Below, piece by piece: positions 9,268-17,460 of a stretch of 64,000 nt of DNA. Below the pieces are notes generated by a model that saw only the letters and a list, made by a program, of their open reading frames with translations, was not told the DNA's origin and did not search any database. The translations under genes and the position numbers were made by a program. Position 1 is the first letter of the stretch; every line of letters begins with the position of its first letter. The stretch comes from Tenacibaculum sp. 190524A05c. Lineage in GTDB: Bacteria > Bacteroidota > Bacteroidia > Flavobacteriales > Flavobacteriaceae. The stretch is from positions 2,982,501 through 3,046,500 of the forward strand of contig NZ_OZ038523.1 of assembly GCF_964036595.1 (NCBI RefSeq). Direction: 5' to 3'.

Positions 9268-9519
9268 ATGAAACTAAAACAAACTTTATTAGTACTTCTT
9301 TTTATATGTTCAATTTCTCTGATTCAATGCTCTGACGACGAAAATAACGAAACACCAACCGAAATATGTTCAAATGGAATTGATGATGATGGTGATGGTT
9401 TTACAGATTGTGAAGACAATGATTGTGCTCAATCTCAAACTGTAGAATGTAATTGTAATGATGGACAAGATAACGATGGAGATGGTTTTGTTGACTCTGA
9501 AGACAACGATTGTAACTAG
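9268..9519 (+). CDS. Small lipoprotein with two MopE-type calcium/metal-binding repeats
   Basis: An 83-residue protein with a lipoprotein signal ending LIQC (Cys21) and an acidic spacer. The rest is two copies of a Cys/Asp/Gly-rich repeat: CSNGIDDDGDGFTDCEDNDC and CNDGQDNDGDGFVDSEDNDC. This is the 'NGxDDDxDGxxDxxDxDC' motif found in MopE-like copper-binding proteins and in calcium-binding surface proteins. The mature chain is almost entirely repeat, so it is probably a surface-anchored metal-binding tail without another domain. It ends 1 bp before the convergent LuxR-type regulator gene, with no terminator between them. Confidence 0.7.
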   Translation: MKLKQTLLVLLFICSISLIQCSDDENNETPTEICSNGIDDDGDGFTDCEDNDCAQSQTVECNCNDGQDNDGDGFVDSEDNDCN

Positions 9520-9520
9520 T

Positions 9521-10294
9521 TTATTGCGTACGTTTGATTAAATCGACTATATTTTTACAGTCTAATTTTTTAAAAATATTTTTGCGGTGTGTTCTTACGG
9601 TATGAAAACTAATGTGAAGAACATCCGCAATTTCTTTATTGGTTTGTCCTTTTTTCAAAAGACTAACAATTTCTCTTTCTCTAGATGATAATTGATTTTG
9701 AAAGCTTTTTTTTGCTGAGTTTTTTTGCTTTGGATAGCAAATCGAATTTGTTTCCTTGTTGTATATATAGTAGCGAAAGTTTCGATCACTTTTTATAGTT
9801 GCAATTGAAGTTTGTAATACAGCAACTGCGAATACTTTTCCTTTAGTGTTTTTAATATGTTTTAAAACTTGATGTAATACCCATTTTGGTTCATCTCCTC
9901 TGTAGGAAAACTCACGATTAACAATAAAATTATCGTAATCTTTTTCATCTATCGAGTTGAAAAATCGTCTTTGATGTAAAGTACTACTTACAATTTTAGG
10001 CATATGACTAAAAGTAGCTTTGGTAAAAATATATTTTGCTCCTTTTGTGAAATATAACTCTCTAGGAATTCCAGTTACCAATTCAATAGTATCATCAACA
10101 AATAAGAATTTATTTTCTTCAACATCAAAAATGTTTAATGCAGAAGCTCCAAAACCAGTAATGTATTTTTTGAGTTCTGGAATTTGATCTTCTAAAATTT
10201 GAGTCTTTAATTCTGGTAATGTTTTTCCTATTATGGTTTTCCAATCATTGGCCATAGTATGAAATGTTAAATCACCAAGATTGTTTGAGTTCAT
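9521..10294 (-). CDS. LuxR-family transcriptional regulator with N-terminal sensor domain
   Basis: A 257-residue protein. The last 60 residues are a clear LuxR/GerE helix-turn-helix: LSSREREIVSLLKKGQTNKE, then IADVLHISFHTVRTHRKNI and LDCKNIVDL. The N-terminal 190 residues look like a PAS-type sensor (IFDVEENKFLFVDDTIELVT and later WVLHQVLKHIKN), as found in many flavobacterial PAS-LuxR proteins that act without a histidine kinase. The ligand and targets are unknown. It is the last gene in its direction before the small metal-binding lipoprotein gene, which it meets tail to tail. Confidence 0.8.
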   Translation of the reverse strand: MNSNNLGDLTFHTMANDWKTIIGKTLPELKTQILEDQIPELKKYITGFGASALNIFDVEENKFLFVDDTIELVTGIPRELYFTKGAKYIFTKATFSHMPKIVSSTLHQRRFFNSIDEKDYDNFIVNREFSYRGDEPKWVLHQVLKHIKNTKGKVFAVAVLQTSIATIKSDRNFRYYIYNKETNSICYPKQKNSAKKSFQNQLSSREREIVSLLKKGQTNKEIADVLHISFHTVRTHRKNIFKKLDCKNIVDLIKRTQ

Positions 10295-10356
10295 AAGTTT
10301 CTGTTATTCTTTGAGTTAGGTGAGTTGTAATATACTGTTTTAGAATTAAGTTGAAC

Positions 10357-10390
10357 AAAAAAAACAGTTTGAATTTGAATTCAAACTGTT
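10357..10390 (-). terminator. Intrinsic terminator after the NmrA-type gene
   Basis: Inverted repeat AACAGTTTGAA / TTCAAACTGTT preceded on the plus strand by eight A residues, which is a U-run on the minus strand. It lies 25 bp beyond the stop of the gene at 10416-11237, and ends that operon. Confidence 0.7.
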
Positions 10391-10415
10391 GTGTTTAATT
10401 TGGTTTGTAAAAGAA

Positions 10416-11237
10416 TTAATTCCAAACACCTGTTTTTGCAGTTTCTACAGCATATTCTGTAAATGTTTTGGCCTTTCTTCCTAGAACTTTTTCAATATCT
10501 GTTGAAATAAGTTGGTTGTTAGGATTTGTCAATACATTACTAAACAAGTATTCAATTAACCAAACTACATCTGCAGGAATTTGTGCTTTGCGCATTCCAT
10601 CAAGGTACTGTTCTAATGTAATTTCATGAAAATTGAACTTTTTGTGAGTAGCAAGTCCAATGGTAGAAACAACGTCTTTGAATGTAATTAATTCAGGACC
10701 TGTAACTTCAACAATTTGTCCATTATAATTATCATTCATTAAAACTTCAGATGCGACTTCTGCAATATCATTTGCATCCACAAATGGAATTAAAATATCT
10801 GACATTGGTAAAGCAACATCTCCAGAAAGAATTGAATCTAAGAAGAAACTTTCACTCCAATTTTGATTGAACCAAGAAGCTCTAACAATAGTGTAATCTA
10901 AACCTGAATTTGCAACAATTGCTTCACAAGCTTCTGCTTCTGCTTCTCCTTTACCAGATAATAACACCATTTTTTTCACTCCTAATTCTTTTGCTAAATA
11001 GGTTAAGCTTTCAACAGCCTCCTTAGCTCCAGGAACAGCTAAATCAGGATAGTATGTAACGTACATTCTTTCAATTCCTTCCAAGGTTTTTTCCCAAGTG
11101 CTTTTATCGTTCCAATCGAAACCAGTTGCTGCGCTTCTTGCACCAATCCTAGATTCAATTCCTTTGTTTTTTAATTGTTCTACTACTCGGCGACCAGTCT
11201 TACCAGTTCCTCCGATAACTAAAATATTTGTGTTCAT
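10416..11237 (-). CDS. NmrA-like NAD(P)-binding protein (atypical SDR)
   Basis: A 273-residue protein that begins with a Rossmann fold and the atypical SDR motif VIGGTGKTGRRV (residues 6-17). Later LDYTIVRASWFNQNW and VDANDIAEVASEVL match the NmrA/QOR2 group of NAD(P)H-binding proteins, which act either as redox sensors or as quinone reductases. There is no YxxxK active site, so a sensor or unusual reductase is possible. It is the last of three genes read from a promoter near 12150 with AraC-like repeats upstream. It follows the DUF1772 gene by 14 bp. Confidence 0.8.
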   Translation of the reverse strand: MNTNILVIGGTGKTGRRVVEQLKNKGIESRIGARSAATGFDWNDKSTWEKTLEGIERMYVTYYPDLAVPGAKEAVESLTYLAKELGVKKMVLLSGKGEAEAEACEAIVANSGLDYTIVRASWFNQNWSESFFLDSILSGDVALPMSDILIPFVDANDIAEVASEVLMNDNYNGQIVEVTGPELITFKDVVSTIGLATHKKFNFHEITLEQYLDGMRKAQIPADVVWLIEYLFSNVLTNPNNQLISTDIEKVLGRKAKTFTEYAVETAKTGVWN

Positions 11238-11251
11238 AATTGTTTTATGGA

Positions 11252-11731
11252 TTATTTTTTAATAAAAATTGAGATAAGTAAGAGTAGGAATGAAACCAAA
11301 CCAGCTAAAGTTCGAATAGTGTGAAATCCATTCCAGTATCTTTCATAATAGGTTCTGAAACTTTTCAGTTCAGATAGGTTTAATTCTTTAAGGTTAAGAG
11401 CATCTAACTCATTATTTAAAGGAACATTTCCAAAAGCTGTAAATCCGAAAGTTCCAACAGCGTATATAAGCATCGCAGATAATACTAACCAAAATGTAGG
11501 TTTATGATTAAACTGAGTTATGGTACTTATTACTAAGAAAACTAGGCTGCCAAAGAATACGGCAAAAAATACAGGATTTAGTATTTCCTTATTAATGCTT
11601 TGCATGGTTTCCAAGTAGGTGATATCTGTAATTTTTTTAGTTCCTGGAATAACTGAAACTGACCATGCGAAAAAGATTCCTGCAGACAAAGCAGTTAGAA
11701 CCACCGTTATAAAAAAGATGATCGTTTTCAT
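11252..11731 (-). CDS. DUF1772 (anthrone oxygenase-like) membrane protein
   Basis: A 159-residue protein with four predicted membrane helices (about 3-23, 52-72, 80-102, 137-157). FFAWSVSVIPG near the N-terminus and ERYWNGFHTIRTLAGL before the last helix match the DUF1772 pattern. The family name comes from fungal anthrone oxygenase; bacterial members have no proven reaction. Its start overlaps the stop of the upstream membrane-protein gene by 4 bp (ATGA), so the two are translationally coupled. In many bacteria DUF1772 genes sit beside NmrA-type genes, as here. Confidence 0.75.
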   Translation of the reverse strand: MKTIIFFITVVLTALSAGIFFAWSVSVIPGTKKITDITYLETMQSINKEILNPVFFAVFFGSLVFLVISTITQFNHKPTFWLVLSAMLIYAVGTFGFTAFGNVPLNNELDALNLKELNLSELKSFRTYYERYWNGFHTIRTLAGLVSFLLLLISIFIKK

Positions 11732-12120
11732 GCTTGTTGTTTTTTAATGAAATAGTTGCCAGAGTAAGTTGTGATGAAGTAGAATTCTACCATGATGATG
11801 TAAAACATAGGGTCACTAAAGAATTCAGCATAACTTCCACCGTAGGGGATAATTATCATAGGAACAGTAATAAGCATATCCAAGATTGTTGCTGTAATCA
11901 TAAAAATGAAGGCCAAGTTTGATGGAGTAATACTTCCTTTTCGATAGTAGACGAAAGTTCCCAAACAAACTGATGGAATAATACCAAGAGTCAGAGTAAT
12001 ATTGGCTTGTACATCTGGATTACTCAAAACAGAAAACGAATAGGAAAGGAGAAAAGCGGTAACGCCTAATATCCAAACCATTATAGCGGAAAGAATTGCT
12101 CTTGTTTTATTGTGAATCAT
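11728..12120 (-). CDS. Small four-helix membrane protein of unknown function
   Basis: A 130-residue protein made of four hydrophobic helices (about 8-28, 38-57, 68-90, 103-120). No soluble domain or catalytic motif is visible. It is the first gene of the operon with DUF1772 and NmrA-like genes, and the promoter with the AraC-type direct repeats lies directly upstream. The start ATG at 12120 is 24 bp after a TAGTTTTG -7 element. It ends YFIKKQQA, a basic tail likely in the cytoplasm. Confidence 0.6.
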   Translation of the reverse strand: MIHNKTRAILSAIMVWILGVTAFLLSYSFSVLSNPDVQANITLTLGIIPSVCLGTFVYYRKGSITPSNLAFIFMITATILDMLITVPMIIIPYGGSYAEFFSDPMFYIIMVEFYFITTYSGNYFIKKQQA

Positions 12121-12143
12121 AATTTTACTTTTTAATTATGACA

Positions 12144-12151
12144 CAAAACTA
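12144..12151 (-). promoter_or_regulatory. Predicted -7 element TAGTTTTG of the AraC-linked operon
   Basis: On the minus strand TAGTTTTG fits the Bacteroidota consensus TAnnTTTG exactly and lies 24 bp before the ATG at 12120. No TTG element is present around -33. Instead the direct repeat at 12173-12207 begins 21 bp upstream, which fits an activator-dependent promoter. A small inverted repeat (ACTG-TAAAA-CAGT, 12157-12169) sits between the two. Confidence 0.55.
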
Positions 12152-12172
12152 TAGTGACTGTAAAACAGTTAC

Positions 12173-12207
12173 TTATTCGAAAAGAACAATGATTTATTCG
12201 AAAAGAA
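12173..12207 (-). promoter_or_regulatory. Two 14-bp direct repeats at 21-bp spacing, candidate AraC-type activator site
   Basis: The minus strand reads TTCTTTTCGAATAA, 7 bp, then TTCTTTTCGAATAA again, with no mismatch. The 21-bp period places both copies on the same face of the helix, the layout AraC/XylS activators bind. The repeats lie just after the stop of the araC-type gene and just upstream of the -7 element of the next operon. Binding by that AraC protein is inference from position. Confidence 0.65.
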
Positions 12208-12209
12208 TT

Positions 12210-13064
12210 TTATACCTGACTTGGTCTGTAACCAAACTTTTTTTCAAAGGCATTTGAGAAAGAACCTAAACTATCATAACCAACTGCCCAAGCAGCTTCC
12301 TGAATAGTTTTTTGTTCTTTCTTAATAAGATTATATGCTTTTTTTAATCGTTCATTTTGAAGATATTTAAAAACAGGAACTCCAAATTGTGCTTTAAATT
12401 CTTTCTTAAGTTTATTGGTGTTAGTTCCTATTTTCTGAGCGAGTTCTGTTAATGAAGGAGGATTTTCTAGATCAGCGAGTAATATTTCCTGAGCGAGATT
12501 TATTTTTTCTAATTGAGAGGATTCAATTATCGTTGGTTTTTGACTTGCAAGTTGCCCAAAATAATGAGATAACAGTGCGCTCATATGACTTTTATAAAAC
12601 ATCATTTTAATTCCGCCTTCATAAGAATTGTTGAAGAATTGCTCTACCAAAACAAACATTTCTGGAGTCATTTTAAAAACGGGACCTTCAACATAGTGAT
12701 CTTTTGGATGTACCAACTGTGATAAAAATTGTTCTAGGAATTCTCCTTCACCATTCGGAAGTTTATCTAGATTTCTAACAGTAGTAGCAATTACCAAACA
12801 TTGTAATGGTTTTTCGTTCGAAACATGATGTTCAAAAGCAACTTTATCATCTGCATAAAAAGATAGAATCATTCCTTTAGTTTGTTGAAATTCTTTGGTC
12901 TTTCCATCATATTTGACTTTCAATCCAACATCGCCAGAACCGTAAAAGGCAATAGCAATAACAGGCTCGTCGAAATAACAGGTATCGACGAGATTTGTAC
13001 TATTAGTAGTTGCTTCCTCTAATAGAATTGTACAATCGTTTATGTCTATAATTTCACGATTCAT
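12210..13064 (-). CDS. AraC-family transcriptional regulator
   Basis: A 284-residue protein with the two helix-turn-helix motifs of AraC/XylS in its last 100 residues: LTELAQKIGTNTNKLKKEFK, then FKYLQNERLKKAYNLI, and AAWAVGYDSLGSFSNAFEKK, ending FGYRPSQV. The N-terminal 180 residues would be the ligand or dimer domain and resemble PchR-type regulators in general layout. The likely targets are the three genes downstream (12120 to 10416), because a 21-bp-phased direct repeat lies between. The gene starts 31 bp after the penicillin acylase gene, in a gap holding a small palindrome CTAGT-ATCG-ACTAG (13079-13092) that may be its own control site. Confidence 0.88.
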   Translation of the reverse strand: MNREIIDINDCTILLEEATTNSTNLVDTCYFDEPVIAIAFYGSGDVGLKVKYDGKTKEFQQTKGMILSFYADDKVAFEHHVSNEKPLQCLVIATTVRNLDKLPNGEGEFLEQFLSQLVHPKDHYVEGPVFKMTPEMFVLVEQFFNNSYEGGIKMMFYKSHMSALLSHYFGQLASQKPTIIESSQLEKINLAQEILLADLENPPSLTELAQKIGTNTNKLKKEFKAQFGVPVFKYLQNERLKKAYNLIKKEQKTIQEAAWAVGYDSLGSFSNAFEKKFGYRPSQV

Positions 13065-13095
13065 TGCACTGTTATAAACTAGTATCGACTAGAAA

Positions 13096-15444
13096 TTAAT
13101 CTAAAATCAATTTATATTTTGAGTTTTCAAGTACTTTTTCTTGAGAAATCCAATATGGAATCCAAGTATTATTCTTCCAGATTTCCACTTGAGATTTATA
13201 ATAAGGATGAAATATTCTAGCTGAATTTCCTCCAGCAAGAGCTCCCATAAATTTTTCAGAATCGCTTAAATCAGCGACCATTCTGAATGAACTAAACCAA
13301 CCCGTATCAAAGTTGAGGTCTTTTGTTTTTTTATACATTCCTCTATTTATGGTTTGATTAGAACCACTTTTCGGGAATTCCTCAAAACCAAGTAAAGATT
13401 TACCAAAACCATCTTGACGAATTGGGCTGGCGAAATATATTTTATGAATTTTACCCCAAGTCCATTCTTTGGAATTTGGACCAATTTCTTTAGAAAGATA
13501 CTTCGTAGTCATCATTCCAGCTTGAATAATTAAATCATCTAGTGTTTCAACTTCAGGTGTAGTGATGTTATCTATAACTTTGTGATTCGTAACAATGAAA
13601 TCATCTAATTTTTGCATCCAGTAATATCCGCTACTCCAGAATGTATCTTCTAACTCATCTGGTAATTCATCGTTTAAAATTAGAGTTGCCAAATATTCAT
13701 ACAATACATTATAAACAGCTCCACCTTGCGCATTTACATCATCAACATAATTCCAGTTATTTAAGATTTCGCCTAATTCTTTTGTTTCGTCATTTTTGTT
13801 CAGAGCAGTTACAAAAATAGGAGCTAATCTTTCTGCTTGCATGCTTTTACAGTCTAGAATGAGTTGCCATAAATCATCCTTACTAAACTTACGATTTTCA
13901 CCTAAAACCTCTTTGATTCTTAAGTAACGATAATTCGGTGAGAAATGCTCTGAGTAATAAAAAGGATAATCATCAGGACGCGTATCATGGTTTGCTGTTG
14001 CCACCCAATTTTTCTCAGGATTTATCATATGCGGCATACTATCTTTAGGAATAAATTCATCAAAAGTTTGACTTTCTTTAATCATTCCTTGACTATTTAC
14101 TCTTTTAGGAATAAGACCTGTAGCTTGATGCGCGATATTACCTTCTACATCTCCAAAAACAAAGTTGAAAAACATATTATCTACTCCGAATAATGCCTCT
14201 CTGAATTCAGATACATTTTTAGATTCTAAAAAACGCTCAAAACCAATAGATTTACTTTTTGAATAGGCCAGTGACCATTGTAAACTAACAATATCTTGAG
14301 TCATAATTCCAAAAACGTCAAAATCGGAAATTATTGGACCACGAACTGTTGATCGAACTTCAATTACAACATCTTCGCCATCTTTAACTTTTATAGTTTC
14401 TTTTCTTTTTGCAATTGGAAGTTTTTCCTCTCCTGCAAAATAGAAATCACCCTCGGTTTTTTCTATACATAAATCTTGACTATCACCATAACCATTAGTA
14501 ATTCCAAAAGAAACAAATTCGTTACGACCGCCAAGAATTCCTGGAATACCTGGAATTGCAATTCCAGCACTTTTAAATTCTGGACATGATAGACCAATAG
14601 GATGGAAAATTCCAGGAAGTAATCTAGAATCAACATGAGGATCATTACAAACTATAACTTTGCCCGAAGCTGATTTTTTTCCAGAAACGGCCCAGTTGTT
14701 AGAACCAAATTCAGGTAATGGTAATAATGTTGGAGTCATTTTCGTTGGCTCAACATTTAGTTTTTCTGAAAGAGCAGTATTAATCTTATTAAAATCAATA
14801 AGCAATGGTTTTGTTCTATCAGGGTTTATGTTTAGTGGAAATGTGTTTTTATCTAAAGTAGATTTTGCAGCAAGATTTAAGGTCAGAATTTCATCTTCCA
14901 TATCTCTACCATGAGTAAAACCTATAAATAGGATGATATTCATAATATCTAAAGGTTGAATTTCTGATGGTTGAATACCAAGTAAACTTAATTCTACGGG
15001 AAACTCATTTGAGCTAGTTGAAAGGTATTCATTAAAACCTTCGCAGTACCAAGTCAAAAAATCTACAGATTCCTTATTTAAATTAGAAAAGCTATTTTTT
15101 GCAAGTTGAGGTAAATTAAAAACTCGCATTTTAATATCAGATTGCACCATTGAAGGTCCAATTATTTCTGCTAATTCTCCTTTAATTAATGCTCTATAAA
15201 ATTCTATTTGGAAAAGACGATCTTGAGCAGATACAAATCCTTGTCCTCTAATTACATCTGCTTTATTCTGTGCAACAACATACGGAACACCATTTTCATC
15301 TCTATGAATTTGTATAGGAGCGGTATTTTTTGAAATTTGTACAGTTCCTTCTCTTTTAAAGTTATTGATATTTGAAATATAAACAACTGTAGCAATTATT
15401 AGAAGAATTAAGATTGAAGCAAAAATTAGTTTGCCTTTTTTCAT
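13096..15444 (-). CDS. Penicillin acylase family Ntn-hydrolase
   Basis: A 782-residue precursor with one N-terminal membrane or signal helix (about 6-24). Family S45 enzymes cleave themselves before a serine that becomes the N-terminal nucleophile of the beta chain. Here the site is Gly247-Ser248 in FGSNNWAVSGKKSASG, giving an alpha part of about 22-247 and a beta part of 248-782. CNDPHVDSRLLPGIFHPIGL and FGITNGYGDSQDL are further family motifs. The enzymes hydrolyse amide bonds of penicillins, glutaryl compounds or acyl-homoserine lactones. The real substrate cannot be told; quorum quenching is only a possibility. The probable location is the periplasm. Confidence 0.88.
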   Translation of the reverse strand: MKKGKLIFASILILLIIATVVYISNINNFKREGTVQISKNTAPIQIHRDENGVPYVVAQNKADVIRGQGFVSAQDRLFQIEFYRALIKGELAEIIGPSMVQSDIKMRVFNLPQLAKNSFSNLNKESVDFLTWYCEGFNEYLSTSSNEFPVELSLLGIQPSEIQPLDIMNIILFIGFTHGRDMEDEILTLNLAAKSTLDKNTFPLNINPDRTKPLLIDFNKINTALSEKLNVEPTKMTPTLLPLPEFGSNNWAVSGKKSASGKVIVCNDPHVDSRLLPGIFHPIGLSCPEFKSAGIAIPGIPGILGGRNEFVSFGITNGYGDSQDLCIEKTEGDFYFAGEEKLPIAKRKETIKVKDGEDVVIEVRSTVRGPIISDFDVFGIMTQDIVSLQWSLAYSKSKSIGFERFLESKNVSEFREALFGVDNMFFNFVFGDVEGNIAHQATGLIPKRVNSQGMIKESQTFDEFIPKDSMPHMINPEKNWVATANHDTRPDDYPFYYSEHFSPNYRYLRIKEVLGENRKFSKDDLWQLILDCKSMQAERLAPIFVTALNKNDETKELGEILNNWNYVDDVNAQGGAVYNVLYEYLATLILNDELPDELEDTFWSSGYYWMQKLDDFIVTNHKVIDNITTPEVETLDDLIIQAGMMTTKYLSKEIGPNSKEWTWGKIHKIYFASPIRQDGFGKSLLGFEEFPKSGSNQTINRGMYKKTKDLNFDTGWFSSFRMVADLSDSEKFMGALAGGNSARIFHPYYKSQVEIWKNNTWIPYWISQEKVLENSKYKLILD

Positions 15445-15460
15445 AGTGGGTCGGTTTTAT

Positions 15461-15468
15461 CAAAAATA
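15461..15468 (-). promoter_or_regulatory. Predicted -7 element TATTTTTG of the penicillin acylase gene
   Basis: On the minus strand TATTTTTG matches TAnnTTTG and lies 16 bp before the ATG at 15444, so the leader would be about 10 nt. No clear -33 TTG is seen, so this is a tentative call. Confidence 0.35.
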
Positions 15469-15595
15469 AGATTACTAAGATAGTTTATTATTCATTCATA
15501 GGGAATTATCTCCTAAGGATTTAAAAGTTAAAATAATTAAGGCAGGTTCAACTCGGGTTAAAATTGGAAGATCCAATGCTTTTTTGATTTAAAAC

Positions 15596-16540
15596 CTAAT
15601 AGGTCTTAAAACTAATTACATTGTCATAATACACATATCCATCTTTATATAGATGAACTTTATAATAAGCTTTATTTGGAATAGAATCTCGTTTAAATCT
15701 TAAGTAAGTATATCCGTTTTGATTAATTCTAATCAAATTTGGAATAGGTTTGAAATTTTTGTTGTTTTCACTAATTTCTAAAGCAGTATATAAGTCTTTT
15801 TTCGTAGTATTTTGCTTGTAAACTAAGTAATAGAAACTTTTGTCTCTTTTTAGAGTAGGAACGTCTGAATACCCAGAGAAAAACCAAATTAACTGTACAA
15901 ATTTTGAATCGTTAAATTCTTTAAGGGACAACGGATTTTCTAGTAATTGCCATTTACTATCTTCTGGATAATGAGTGTTAATGGCAAGTTCAGGTTTAAT
16001 GTCAAAGTAAAACTTTGACTGAACCGGGTCATAGGATGTTCCCCAAGTTGTGTCTACAAGAATCCATTTATCATTCAATTTAACGGCGTTCCAGGCATGT
16101 CTAAAATCATTATCATTATCTAATTCTACGAAATGATTTCTTGCATCTCTGATATGTCCTGATACGATTTCAACTTCAATATCACATTCATCCATAAACC
16201 ACTTGAACAAATTTGCATAACCGGCACAAACACCTTTTCTATCCGTATAAACTGTATATGCGTGTTGCTTTTCTTCGTATTTTTCGTAGAGTTCTCTACC
16301 GTACATTTTATCCATTTCTCTAAGAAATTCATTGTCATAGGAAATATTGTTTCCTATCCAGTAGTAGAAGAATTTAGCAAGGTCTGTTTTCGATGTTAGT
16401 TTTTTTTGTGCGAAAACTGTAAGTTCCCACATTTCTAAATTTAAAGTCTTACTTTTTTCAACTAATGATTTAACCTTGTTTTCTTGAGAAACTAATGTTA
16501 TTGTTAGTGCTAAAAAGCTAACTAGTAATAATTTTTTCAT
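15596..16540 (-). CDS. Transglutaminase-like (cysteine peptidase fold) secreted protein
   Basis: I take the start at ATG 16540, because it begins a clean signal peptide MKKLLLVSFLALTITLVSQ; an upstream ATG at 16585 would add 15 residues that spoil it. The mature 314-residue precursor carries the transglutaminase-like triad: Cys105 in DRKGVCAGYANL, His148 in FRHAWNAV and Asp163 in WILVDTTWGTSYD. Proteins of this kind in bacteria act as proteases or cross-linking enzymes, often on the cell envelope. The C-terminal 130 residues look like a beta-sandwich (FKPIPNLIRINQNGYTYLRF). It precedes no obvious partner gene; the next gene on this strand is 151 bp away. Confidence 0.75.
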   Translation of the reverse strand: MKKLLLVSFLALTITLVSQENKVKSLVEKSKTLNLEMWELTVFAQKKLTSKTDLAKFFYYWIGNNISYDNEFLREMDKMYGRELYEKYEEKQHAYTVYTDRKGVCAGYANLFKWFMDECDIEVEIVSGHIRDARNHFVELDNDNDFRHAWNAVKLNDKWILVDTTWGTSYDPVQSKFYFDIKPELAINTHYPEDSKWQLLENPLSLKEFNDSKFVQLIWFFSGYSDVPTLKRDKSFYYLVYKQNTTKKDLYTALEISENNKNFKPIPNLIRINQNGYTYLRFKRDSIPNKAYYKVHLYKDGYVYYDNVISFKTY

Positions 16541-16621
16541 AGCTAAAAGTTTTTGATTTAATAAATTATTACACCTCCATTTCAAAAACTTTGCCTTTTT
16601 ATCGAGAAAGATTATATTTTT

Positions 16622-17356
16622 TTAACATCCGCAATACAAGTCTACTATAGTCGCGTTTTTTATTTCTTCAATTTTGTAATAACATCCAGGATTAACTTCT
16701 TTAGGTTCAAACTTAGTGTTATTTGCTTTCCATACATTTTGATCGACTCCCATTTTGTTTACCTCATAAATTTTCTCAATCCATTTCATTAGCTTTTTTC
16801 GATTCATTTTCGGAAGTTTTAATTTTATTGAAGTACCTCCAGCTTCTTTACATTGTATCACTTCAAATATTATTTCTGGTTTAAAACGTTGAGAAAAAGA
16901 ACAAATTTCCGAGCTATTCCAATCGTAGTATTTAATGTTAAATTTTTTTCCAGATTTAGTATAGTATTTTGAAAGATATAGATAAATAACTTCAGTTTCC
17001 TGATTTGATTTATGAGCTTGTTTGAGTTCTTGAATATCAGGTTCCACTAGTTCAAAAGTTTCATTTTGAACCAAAAAACCACTAAAGACATAACCATTTT
17101 GAATTCCACCAACTTCTTTAATTAAAACCCACTCTCCTGAAATTCTTTTTCCGTCATCTTCAATGTTTAAATTGATGTCTGTTTTTTTAATTATTTCAAC
17201 TTCAGATCCATATAGTAGTTTGCTTAATTTCTTTGATTTCGTATTTGGCTTTTCACGAACTATTAAACCATTCTCTGCACTTACGAATTGAATTTCTTGT
17301 GCAATTAACTGAGTTGCTAAAATCAAAAAGAAAAAAGAAGCAATTAATTTTTTCAT
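16622..17356 (-). CDS. Secreted protein with an SH3b domain
   Basis: A 244-residue protein with a signal peptide ending LIAQ (residue 19). Residues about 23-95 form a bacterial SH3-like domain: VSAENGLIVREKPNTKSKKL, then LLYGSEVEII, GEWVLIKEV and NGYVFSGFL. SH3b domains often bind peptidoglycan or act as spacers. The remainder has no known motif and ends with three cysteines (NPGCYYKIEE and LYCGC). It lies 81 bp upstream of the transglutaminase-like gene on the same strand and could share its transcript. Confidence 0.65.
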   Translation of the reverse strand: MKKLIASFFFLILATQLIAQEIQFVSAENGLIVREKPNTKSKKLSKLLYGSEVEIIKKTDINLNIEDDGKRISGEWVLIKEVGGIQNGYVFSGFLVQNETFELVEPDIQELKQAHKSNQETEVIYLYLSKYYTKSGKKFNIKYYDWNSSEICSFSQRFKPEIIFEVIQCKEAGGTSIKLKLPKMNRKKLMKWIEKIYEVNKMGVDQNVWKANNTKFEPKEVNPGCYYKIEEIKNATIVDLYCGC

Positions 17357-17409
17357 ATTGTCAGAACATTACAATTATTTTATGACTAAGATAGTCCATT
17401 ATATCACAT

Positions 17410-17436
17410 AAAAAAACCAGCATTTTTTGCTGGTTT
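17410..17436 (-). terminator. Intrinsic terminator after the Oar-like receptor gene
   Basis: Stem AAACCAGCA / TGCTGGTTT with a five-T loop, preceded on the plus strand by a run of A residues that gives a U-run on the minus strand. It is 24 bp past the stop of the TonB receptor gene at 17461. Confidence 0.8.
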
Positions 17437-17460
17437 ATATATATGTAGAATTATTCTTTT

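Noticed and set aside
14463..14645. Open frame of 60 codons overlapping the penicillin acylase gene on the same strand
   Set aside because: It lies wholly inside the acylase gene in another frame, has low-complexity Leu/Val content, and the acylase motifs are unbroken.
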